From Xylanibacter rarus (GTDB lineage: Bacteria > Bacteroidota > Bacteroidia > Bacteroidales > Bacteroidaceae): a stretch of 64,000 nt of DNA. The notes under the pieces are model-generated. The model saw only the letters and a program-made list of their open reading frames with translations. It made no database searches and was not told the DNA's origin. Positions 35,964 through 45,700 of this stretch are shown here, piece by piece. The stretch spans positions 1 through 64,000 of the forward strand of contig NZ_LFQU01000006.1 in assembly GCF_001275135.1 (NCBI RefSeq), in the 5' to 3' direction. The first letter of the stretch is position 1. Each line of letters opens with the position of its first letter. The position numbers were made by a program, and so were the translations under genes.

Positions 35964-36878
35964 TCAGCCAAGTATGCCTGTGCAGGCAAGAGCCAGACTG
36001 TAATATTTTGACTCGCACGAGTCGGCACGTGAAGCAACAACAACGGGCACTGTTGTACCGCAGAGTATGCCTGCCGTCTCGGCTTTTGCAAACAATGTGA
36101 TTGTCTTATAGAAGACGTTGCCCGACTCGATATTGGGGAATATCAGCACGTCGGCATTGCCCACAACGGGCGAAGTTATGCCCTTGATGCTTCCGCTGTC
36201 GGCATCGCATGCCGTCTTGACATCCATCGGGCCTCCCAGACACACGTCGCCGTACTCGCCTGCCTCTGCACGCTTCTTCAGTTCTTCGTAGCAGATTGTG
36301 TGAGGGAACTTCTCGTTCACCTTCTCTGTGCAGTTGATAAGAGCCACGTTAGGACGGCTTACGCCCATGTGGCGGCTTGCGCTGACGGTGTAACGCAGTA
36401 TGGCGTCAAACTGATCGAGAGTAGGACGCGGAACCACTGCTGCGTCTGAGAACACGATAAGCTTGCGGTAGCTCGGTATCTGGGCAATAGTTATATGGCT
36501 CAATACTCTGCCAGGCTCAAGCAGTCCGTGCTCTTTATTAAGAATGGCGCGTAAAAGGTTATCGGTGTTGAGCGTGCCCTTCATGAGCACGGCAGCCTGA
36601 CCCTCCCTGACAAGATCCACAGCCTTATAGGCCGCATCGTCGGGAGTAGGCTCCAGATACACCTCTACATGTCCCTCATACATCGAGCGGAGACGCTCGA
36701 ACTCGGGTTTACACTCACCTGCACACACCAACAAGAAGTCGGCAATTCCTTCCTTAAGACATCGTCCTACTACATATTCAGTGTGAGAGTCGGCCGGGCA
36801 GACTACTGCCACACGCTTTCAGTTAGTAACAGAACACTGACGGCTGACAATGTCGTCAAAATTTTGTATTGATTCCAT
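35964..36878 (-). CDS. ptb: Phosphate butyryltransferase with in-frame TGA at codon 20
   Basis: A phosphotransacylase converting butyryl-CoA to butyryl-phosphate; it feeds buk directly downstream. From ATG 36878 the frame reads MESIQNFDDIVSRQCSVTN and meets TGA at 36819-36821. It then continues in the same frame as KRVAVVCPADSHTEYV through to the normal C-terminus. The part before the stop looks like the genuine family N-terminus (compare the usual -NFDDIV...KKRVAVVCPAD). A GTG at 36812 three codons after the stop could restart translation and give a 282-residue protein lacking about 22 residues. The rest is intact, including VLMKGTLNTDNLLRAIL, GGPMDVKTACD and DVLIFPNIESGN. Point mutation, read error or restart cannot be distinguished here. 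Confidence 0.88.
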
Positions 36879-37539
36879 AGCGAATAAGATTTGAGTATAT
36901 AGACTGATTTTGCGGGCATGAACAGACTCACGGACTGTCATTAACTGCACAAATCGCCTTGTTTTGTGCAAAGATAGTGTTTCAACGGCAAACTTCAAAA
37001 TAATTAGAGCAATAATAATGCGTTTTAAAGAATTTTAGACCAATCAATACGAAAAATGCGGTGTTTTATATCACAACGGCACTAAAACACACAGCCAACA
37101 GGTGTATATCATGGCTTATATTTACAATAAGCTCGAAGATTAGCACTTTATTACACAAAACGTTAGTTACGAATTGAAAGCAGAACCACCTAAACGGCTG
37201 TCCAGACAGGCAGAAAAGCACCCGACAGACACACCCGGAGAGGCACGAGCAGATAAAAACAGTAAGTAAAATATCTACATTTGCTTGTATCTATCACGAA
37301 AATCCCATAAATAGTTCTATAATCAAAAGAAAACAACAAGCATTTGGTTATAAACTAAAAGCTATCCTTTCAGGATGCAAAAGGGCATCTTTCACACTGC
37401 GAAAGGTCACCTTTTACAAGGCAAAAACATAGCAACTGAACGGCATGCGCCCCACCCTGCCGGCACGACGCACGCAAACAAAACGGCACAATAGTACTGC
37501 AAGGCGTCTGGATGCTTACAGACTGTAAGATGCAGGACG
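36879..37539. other. Gene-free region upstream of ptb
   Basis: No gene is visible. At 37376-37430 lies a string of AAAGGGCATCTTT/AAAGGTCACCTTTT hairpins of the dispersed AAAAGG family. Promoter elements for ptb are not clear. Confidence 0.45.
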
Positions 37540-38013
37540 CTAAATGAGCGACAGACCATAGTCGTGCTTTATCTCGTCCATGACAAAGACGCTCTCGATA
37601 GACGACAGATAGTCGAGACGGCCGAGCACATTGAGGATGAAATCCCTGTAACTCTTCATGTCGGTAACGTTCACCTTGAGCAGATAGTCGTATCCGCCAG
37701 AGATGTTGTAGCACTCAGTAACCTGCGTCAGCGACCTGACCACGCCGGCAAACATGGCTGCCACATCGCTGTTGAGGCGCGTCAGCTTTACCTTGCAGAA
37801 CACCACGAAGCCGCGGTTGAGCTTGTCGGCGTTGAGCACGGCCACATATTTCATTATATAGCCTTCGCGCTCAAGACGCTTAAGGCGCTCGAACACCGGG
37901 GTGGACGAAAGACTGACACGCGACGCCAGTTCGCGTGTTGTGAGCCGGGCGTTATCCTGCAGTGCCTGCAATATCTGTAGGTCTACCTTGTCGAGTTTGT
38001 CTGTTGCTGCCAT
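37540..38013 (-). CDS. Lrp/AsnC-family transcriptional regulator
   Basis: A 157-residue regulator. The N-terminal winged helix-turn-helix has KVDLQILQALQDNARLTTRELASRVSLSSTPVFERLKRLE (about 9-48). The C-terminal RAM ligand-binding domain (about 65-150) has VAAMFAGVVRSLTQVTECYNISGGYDYLLKV. Such proteins sense amino acids. It is divergent from metY across a 184-bp gap with back-to-back promoters, so it may control that gene, but this is inference. Confidence 0.93.
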   Translation of the reverse strand: MAATDKLDKVDLQILQALQDNARLTTRELASRVSLSSTPVFERLKRLEREGYIMKYVAVLNADKLNRGFVVFCKVKLTRLNSDVAAMFAGVVRSLTQVTECYNISGGYDYLLKVNVTDMKSYRDFILNVLGRLDYLSSIESVFVMDEIKHDYGLSLI

Positions 38014-38078
38014 AGAATATTTTTCTTTTTAGATGCCGAAAGCGGCATTTGCAAATATTATTTTTCTAAATACAAAGG

Positions 38079-38086
38079 CAAATATA
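38079..38086 (-). promoter_or_regulatory. -7 box of the Lrp-family gene
   Basis: On the minus strand this reads TATATTTG, matching TAnnTTTG, about 66 bp before the start codon. Confidence 0.4.
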
Positions 38087-38113
38087 GTGATATTTTCTAA
38101 ATTATAGACACAT

Positions 38114-38145
38114 ATTGGCAGAATAATCCATACTTTATAACTTTG
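38114..38145 (+). promoter_or_regulatory. Promoter of metY
   Basis: ATTG at 38114-38117, a 20-bp spacer and TAACTTTG at 38138-38145, 53 bp before metY. It faces away from the regulator gene. Confidence 0.5.
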
Positions 38146-38197
38146 CAGGACGAAAACAACATTAAGGATAACGTATAACCCTAACAAGACAAACGAC

Positions 38198-39490
38198 ATG
38201 AGCAAGAATGACGGAAAACTGAGATTTGAGACGCTGCAGCTGCATGCCGGACAGGAACATGCCGACGCTGTCACGGGAGCAAGGGTCGTGCCCATATATC
38301 AGACGGCGGCATACGTGTTTGACAACGCTGCCGACGCCGAGGCGCGCTTCAGCCTGAAACAGCAGGGCAACATATACAGCCGGCTGACCAACCCCACGCA
38401 GGAGGCGCTCGAGACACGCATGGCAGCGCTCGAAGGCGGCATGGGCGCACTGGCAGTGGCATCGGGGGCGGCGGCCATAACGTATGCCATAATGAACCTG
38501 GCAAGGCAGGGCGACCACATCGTGGCGGAGAAAAACATATACGGGGGAACATATAATCTGCTCGCTCACACGTTGACTGACTATGGCATAAGCGTAACCT
38601 TTGTAGACATATACGACCTCGACGCCATTGAAAGCGCCATAAGAGACAACACCAAGGCTGTGATTATTGAGACGCTGGGCAACCCCAACTCTGACGTGGC
38701 GGACATAAGGGCCATAGCCGACATTGCCCACAGGCACAGTCTGCCGCTGATTGTGGACAACACTTTCGGCACACCTTATATAATAAGGCCGATAGAGCAC
38801 GGCGCCGACATCGTGGTGCACTCGGCCACGAAGTTCATCGGCGGGCACGGCACTTCGTTAGGAGGAGTGATTGTAGACGGCGGAAACTTTGACTGGAATG
38901 CCGGACAAAAGTTTGAACAGCTTACGCGTCCCGATACCGGATATCACGGACTGGTGTTCACCGAGGCAGTCGGACGGGCGGCATACATAACACGCATAAG
39001 GGCAACGCTGCTGCGCGACACGGGGGCAGCCATAAGTCCATTTAACGCCTTCATGCTGCTGCAGGGTCTGGAGACGCTGTCGCTGCGCGTTGAAAGGCAC
39101 ATCGAGAACACGCTGAAGATAGTAAATTTCCTCGACGTCCACAGCAAGGTTGTAAGCGTGAGCCACCCCTCGCTGCCGTCGCACAAGGGGCATGACATCT
39201 ACAAAAAATACTACGACAGGGGCGCAGGCTCTATCTTCACGTTCAACATCAAGGGCGGCAGGCAGGAGGCTTTCAGGTTTATAGACAGCCTCAAGATATT
39301 CTCTCTGCTGGCAAACGTGGCCGACGCAAAGTCGCTCGTGATACATCCTGCCAGCACAACTCACTCTCAGCTCACGCCCGAAGAGCAGATGAGCCAGGGC
39401 ATTGGGCCTGACACGATACGCCTGTCGGTAGGCATAGAGAATGCCGACGACCTTATAGACGACCTGAGTCAGGCTCTCGACAACATCTAA
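38198..39490 (+). CDS. metY: O-acetylhomoserine sulfhydrylase
   Basis: A 430-residue PLP enzyme making homocysteine from O-acetylhomoserine and sulfide in methionine synthesis. The Cys/Met-metabolism fold shows [32 protein letters not shown], the [11 protein letters not shown] segment and the PLP-binding Lys in [17 protein letters not shown]. The long loop after the Lys and the C-terminal [18 protein letters not shown] distinguish MetY from MetB and MetC. The stop codon lies inside the terminal repeat of a MITE-like element. Confidence 0.94.
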   Translation: MSKNDGKLRFETLQLHAGQEHADAVTGARVVPIYQTAAYVFDNAADAEARFSLKQQGNIYSRLTNPTQEALETRMAALEGGMGALAVASGAAAITYAIMNLARQGDHIVAEKNIYGGTYNLLAHTLTDYGISVTFVDIYDLDAIESAIRDNTKAVIIETLGNPNSDVADIRAIADIAHRHSLPLIVDNTFGTPYIIRPIEHGADIVVHSATKFIGGHGTSLGGVIVDGGNFDWNAGQKFEQLTRPDTGYHGLVFTEAVGRAAYITRIRATLLRDTGAAISPFNAFMLLQGLETLSLRVERHIENTLKIVNFLDVHSKVVSVSHPSLPSHKGHDIYKKYYDRGAGSIFTFNIKGGRQEAFRFIDSLKIFSLLANVADAKSLVIHPASTTHSQLTPEEQMSQGIGPDTIRLSVGIENADDLIDDLSQALDNI

Positions 39491-39690
39491 CCCAAATCCG
39501 TCATTAGGCCGCACATAGCTTTATCAATTTTGTGTGTTCATGCTTTCAGCCTGCCTTTTTGTTTCTATTGGCGTCTTTTTGTTCGCTTTTTCTTGACATA
39601 GCCCGCTATGCCTGCAAAAGATCCAACAAAAAGCTGTTCAATATAAAGCAAAAATACAGACCTAATCATAATAACGGATTGGGGGTTAAC
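39487..39690 (+). repeat. MITE-like element with terminal inverted repeats
   Basis: The left end CTAACCCAAATCCGTCATTA (39487-39506) and right end TAATAACGGATTGGGGGTTA (39669-39688) are imperfect inverse copies about 20 bp long. They bound 204 bp without a gene. An inverted relative lies at about 58795-58962, with partial matches at 56118-56195 and 14062. The left end overlaps the metY stop codon. Confidence 0.65.
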
Positions 39691-39715
39691 TTTAACAGGC
39701 TGTACATAAAAACGC

Positions 39716-39788
39716 CAAGGCGCACATATCCCGAGGGGCCATGCCGCATGGCATAGGCTTTGTTCCGTAGGGATGTGTGCGCCTTGAC
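39716..39788 (-). terminator. Long hairpin terminator of sprA
   Basis: AAGGCGCACA...TCCC pairs with GGGA...TGTGCGCCTT over about 17 bp with an inner GCCATGC/GCATGGC pair. On the minus strand it is followed by GGCGTTTTTATG. It lies directly past the sprA stop and would also serve metY from the other side. Confidence 0.75.
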
Positions 39789-39796
39789 GTATGTCT

Positions 39797-42700
39797 TTAT
39801 CGCGTAAGCGAGAACTTCAGACTCAGGCCAAAGTCCTGAGTGGTGGTAGGATAGCTGCTGCTCGAAAGCAACGGCGTGTTGGTCTGGCGGTCGTAATAGA
39901 AGCTCATTGTGAGCAGGCGCGACAGCGTGTAGTCAGCCGAGAACGACAGCTTGAACGCCGAGTTGCCGCTGCTGGCAGAGCTTGTCATCGAGGCTATGTC
40001 GCGGCAGATGGACGCCTGCTTGCGGTAAGACAGGTCGAGACGCAAGTTGAGGTCGGTGTTGAATCCGGTGCTGCGCGAGCTGTTCGACGTTGAATTGTTG
40101 TTGTTTTCGTCGTTGCTGCGGCTGCTCTTCACCTTGCGACGGCGGCGTCCGCCAAACAGTTTGAAGTTGTTTATCTTGTAACCCATGCCCACAACCCAGT
40201 CGTGACTGGTGGCCTCGTTGATCTGTATACTTGTCATACTGAGGCTGAGCACTCTCGTTGTGCGGTACTCCAGCTTGCAGGTAAGGTTGTTGTTGAAGGT
40301 CATGTCTATTCCGAGCAGCGGCGAGAAGGCCTCGTTGATGCTCACGGTGCTGATGTTATACATGCTGCTCGGCACGGGGTTGCCGGTTGACACGTCGCTG
40401 ACGAAGCCCAGACCGTTCATATATTCCATAAACGTGCTGTAAGAGCTGTATGAGCCGATGGCATAGATGCTCTTGTAGGCATGGTTGATGTTGAAGCTCT
40501 TGAACACGTCGCGGAACCACGGCAACTGTGACAGTCCGCTATATTTCACCGTCCAGTTAGGCAGCAGGCGCGACAGTGCGGGGAATATGTTCAGCGAGTT
40601 GCCGCCCATGCTCGTATAGGCCGAAAGGAAAGCCGGTATCATTACGTCGGCGCTGTACTTGCTGACTGATCCGTTGGCAGGGTCGAACTTCTGTCCGGCA
40701 AGCGAGCTTCCGGCTGGATATTCGGCATTGGTGTACTGTGCCTCGACACGGCTTCGGAACGACTCTAGCGAGTTGCAGAACTTCTCGAATGTAGCCGAAT
40801 GATAGCCGTTTGTGGCGTCGCCCATTCCCTCAAAAGCGCTGCCAAGACTTATCGTGGTCATGGTGAGCGTTCCGCTCTGTGTGGTCGGCGAGCCGGAGTA
40901 CATATATTGTATGCTCTTCGACTTGGTTTCGGTGCGGCTTGCGTTGAGGTCTATCTTCAGGTTCTTCACCGGTTCGAGTGTCATTCTGAGCTGCAGGTCT
41001 TCAGTCAGACTTGTCGTGGCAGGCGTGGCCACGCTGTCGTTCATGAGCAGCCAGCCGCGCTCGGCACTCTTCTCGATGTAGCTGTCGTCAACAAAGCCGA
41101 ACGCAAAGTCGAGACCCGGAGCCATTGTTCCGCCGCTGCGCTGACCGAACACGTCGCCAACGTTGGGCATGAAGCCCGGCAGATACATGCTGTACTGATT
41201 GCGGTAAGAGAAGCTAACGTTGCGCACGAGCATCAGTCCGCGTGCCACACACTGGGCTGTCTTATACCAGACGTTCTCGTCCAGCGGAGCCTTCGGTGTA
41301 ACGGTGAGCTTCAGCGTCGTCGTGCTGTCAACCTTCGACGTTATCTTTATGCGGTTGTTGTCTACAGCCTTATACTTCAGCCTGAAGGCCTTGCCGTCCT
41401 TTGTCTTGGCCGTCACCATGAGTCTCTTGCTGTTCTTGCCGTGAGACACTATCAGCGTGGTGTCAGGATTAAGCACAATCTCCTTTTCAAAGCTGCGCTT
41501 GTTCTTCGGCAGCAAGCTTTTTTCCTTGTCGGCGTCCTTTCCGTCCTTACCGCCGTTTCTGCCATTCTTGTCGTCGGCCTTCGACGTCTTGTTGTTGGCC
41601 GAGTTCTTTGCCTGCTTCAGCTGGTTGCGTCTCTTCAGCTGAGACGTGCGCGACGTTCTCGAACTCTTGTTGAATCTGTCGTTGGCCTTCTTCAGGAACG
41701 GCACATGGTTGTAAAGCCTTTCAAGATTGAACGTTCCGTTAAGGTTGAACGTGCGGTTTGTAGATATCTCGTTACCCAGCGACGTTCCGTCCTCAAGGTC
41801 GGTTCCGCGGGTCCAGCTGTAAGTTGCATTATAGTTGGCATCAGAGTTGATCCAGTCGAATATCGGAATAAGATTCAGCGGCAACTGATACGACATGTTG
41901 AACGTCTGGTTATAGTCAAGCGGGCGTCCAAAGTCCTTTATACTTGTCCACACAGAGTCTTTCCATGCCGCATACTGGTCGGGATAGAGGTCTTTGTTTA
42001 TCGGAGTATAAGGCTCTTCTATCTCGGCATGTGTGGCACTGTTGAAGTTCATGTGGAGATTCTTGGTCAAGTCCCAGCGTATCGAGAACTCACGGTTCCA
42101 CAAGAACTGCTCACTGAAGGTCAGCGGCAGCTGATTGCCGTCGGTGCTTTCCATGTCGCGCTCCTGAAGTTCATAATAGTTGCGCAGCATTTCCGTGTCG
42201 AACGTTATGTTCTGCGGCAGCCAGTTAAGACCAAAGTTCTTCACGATGTCATACCACTTGCTCTTGCTCTTTATCATCTTCTTGAACGGCTCGAAGGTCT
42301 TGTAGACAGGAGTGTAGCTGTAGTTGATGGCTCCGCGCCAGTTGTCTTCGTTCTCATAGACGGTTGTCTCGCCGCTCGTGTGGCGGTGGCTGTGGCTGTA
42401 AGAGAACGAGAAGTTAGCCGGGTCGTACGGCATGGGGTGACGCTTGGTCTGTATTCCGACACGCACATTCGACAATGAGAAGTTGGTGTTTGTGGTCTTC
42501 GTCACGGCAATGCTCTCTATAGAGTCGCGCTCATGCTCGTTGGCAGTTGCCTCGAGAGCATCTTCAAGGAGCATATCCGTATCAAGCGGATTATACTTCG
42601 GACGTGTTTCTTCCTGCGTTATAGAGTAATAAAGCGGAGCCGTAACCTTGGCCTTGTCGGGGAAGAACTTGCCCAGCTCGACGTTTGCCGTGAAGCTGTA

Positions 42701-45700
42701 AGTCTTATAGTCGTCCTGCGAACGCTCGGCTACGCCGTCTTCAAGTCCGCCGAATCCGTCGGTAACTATTTTTCCTGTAGCGTTTATAGTTCCAACATCC
42801 GACAACTGAACATTGAGCGCTCCCTGTGCTGCCCATCCGCCTTCGTTGTTATATTCCTTCAGACGGAGCTCGTTGACCCACACCTCTCCTGACTTCATCT
42901 CGCCCGAAAGGTTGCGCACACCTATCATCATGACCTTAACCTCGCCAAGGGTAGGATTACCCATGATGCTCACCTTGTTGTTAGGCTTGTCTTCATCATA
43001 GGCCGAATACACGGTGTTGTATGATGCAAGTCCGAGTCCGCGTGCCTTGTTGCGTTCTTTCTTCAGTGATGTGAACACGCTCAGCGGTATGTCGAGCATA
43101 TTCTCCTCCGGCCATACGAGCTTACAGTCAGCCAGGCTATATCTGTTGTATTCACCCGGAGCAGTAAGTTTCAGGGGTATCTCATACTCGTAGTAGTTGT
43201 TCTTATAGTCGCTTCCAAGACGGACAAACACGGCAAGCTGATTGTCTGTCAGATTGGTTGTATTCTGCTCAAAGGCATTGGCATGCACAAACATCTGCAG
43301 GCGCTTATACTGGCGTATGTCGAGCGTGGTGTTCTTGTATACGGCCTTCGACTCATTTGTCGACATGTTCTCTATCACTATGTTGAGAGCCTGTTCGTTG
43401 TCTTCAGTAAGCTGCGGCTGTGTGGGGTCTTGTCCGCGCTGTATGCCCGGAGGCAGCACATAGTTGACAGGCGTCTTGTCGCTGTTTTCCTCAATGCTCA
43501 CCGCACTTACCGACATGCTTCCGGTTTCATTTGCTCCGGTGTTGAGCGACTGGTCGTAGACGCGCCATTCACCTCTTACAAGGTCGAACGTGGCGAAACG
43601 CAGCACGATAGGCTTCTGGAAGTTTGTAAGGAACATACGCATGAAGCGCACTGATGTGAAATCGTTTATCGAGCCTACACGCTCCTCATACTCGCTCAGA
43701 GGTATTCTGAACTGATACCATGTGGCATGTCCTGGCTTGCCGTTACGCAGCGTGGGCGATGTCTCGCGCTTGTCGACAATGAAGTTTCGTCCCACCACGA
43801 GGTCTTCGGGGCGGATGCTTATCTTGTACTGATAATACTTTTCATATTCGTTCAGCGTGTAGTCCTGGTTGATATCCTCAACGTCAGGCGTCGTCTTGTA
43901 AGACGTGTCATAGCTTTCTGTACGGCTGTCGCTGTCAGGCGAGTTGCCCTGAGGATTGTTTATCCTCTTATATCTCTGCAGGATAGACGCCTCTATCTGG
44001 TCGAAGTCTGATCCGCGGAAGTAATGGTAGTCGTCGTTGGCGGGGTCGTTCATAATAGAGTCGAGCTGTGCCGCTGACACCTTACCCTGAATGGCTGTGA
44101 GGAACTCCTGATATGGTCCGAACTCTCTTTCCTCTGCGTCGGTAAGTCCGTTGTAACCTACATCCTGCAAGGCTCTTGAACCGGTTGTGGTTGCAAAGGC
44201 GTAAGTAACGGTGGCCTGCGTAGGTATCTTACCCCACTGTGTGGTGGTGTAGCTGCCTGAACCGTCGACAGACATGCCGCTCTCATAAAATTTCTTACCG
44301 TCGCGCAAGATGTCTTCGCTCACTTCTCCGAGGTTGATGTAGAAGTCGCCGCCATATTGGTTGGCATCGCTCTGTTCATTAGAATAGATGAACGGGTCGA
44401 GCAGCCAGAACTCGATATACTCAATGTTGGCAGTCTCAAAGTCGCTTGTGTCGAGCTTACGCATCATACCGCCCCAGTGCTGCGTAGGATTCTGCAGCGT
44501 TCCGTCATAGTTGAGGTTTGGATTAAAGTTGTAAGGACCGCGCTCAGAAGGATAATATGCGAGGTTGAGTATAGGCAAGGTGGCTGTTGCGCCGCTGTAG
44601 CTGTTGTTGTCGCGGTTAGGGAAAAGTTCCTTTACATACACCTCACGCACGTAATAGTTGCTTAGCTGCTCAAGGTCGCCCTTGATGTGAGCCGGAGTGA
44701 GCGATGAACTGCGGCGCGTGAACAGCGGGTCGATGTTATACCATGCCAGCAGCGCACGGTTGTATCCGCTGGAAAGCGTCGTCTTGTCCGACTGCTCAGG
44801 GAACATGGAAGGCACGCTCGAAAGCACCCACGATGTAGGCGATGAGACGTCAATAGTGTTTTTGGTGTTCTCAAAGTCGTCGATATACGACGCATTGTCC
44901 TGCACTCCGCTTGCCTGACCTGCTATGAGCTGAGCAAACTCTCCGGTGAATGATATCACAGAGGGCTGCGTACAGTGAAGGAAAGGCAGCTTGTCGAGCA
45001 TATTCGTCAGCCACTGGCTCTCTTTCTTCCAGTTGATGTTGAAGCCCCATAGGGTGTTGTTCAAAGGTTCAGAACCCATCGTAACCTTCGTGGTGAGCGC
45101 CTGTTCCGACAAGTGCTGTATCGTACCGCTTATCTGGAAGTCCTTCGAGAAGTCGTATTGCCAGTTGAGTCCGAGCATGGTCTTGCGCTCCTGGGCATAG
45201 TCGGTGTTGCTCTCGAGCGACACATTAATGGCCGTGCCGGCGTCAATGATGCTCTGATTAAGGATTGTCACCTCGCCTGACGAATAGTCAACGGTATAGT
45301 CAGAACCTTCGGTAAGCGTAACACCTCCGGCCGTAACAACTACGGATCCCTGCGGCACATTGTATGCACCGAGCGATATTACGTTGGCAAGTGTTCCGCG
45401 GAACTGTCCTACAAGCTGATACTTGTCTTTCTCGGCTATCTGCTTTGCCACAGTCTTTGTTGAGTCGTAAAGCTCTGTAAAGCTATATTTTGCAGCCACA
45501 TCCGGAGCCACGCCCTTGGCTGTAAGAGCCTTATACATATAGTCGCCGAACGGCTCTGCCTCAGGGAAGAACACGCGTCCGTTGCTTATGGTATAGCCTT
45601 CAACATAGTCGAAATATCCGTTGCTGTTTGCCTTGTTGTTATTGTCGAGTCGGTCGGCACCGAGAAGCTTTATGATGGTCTGGTCCTTCACCTGCTGTTC

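Noticed and set aside
40799-42478. 559-codon open frame on the plus strand
   Set aside because: Antisense within sprA; Val/Leu/Arg-rich shadow without domains.
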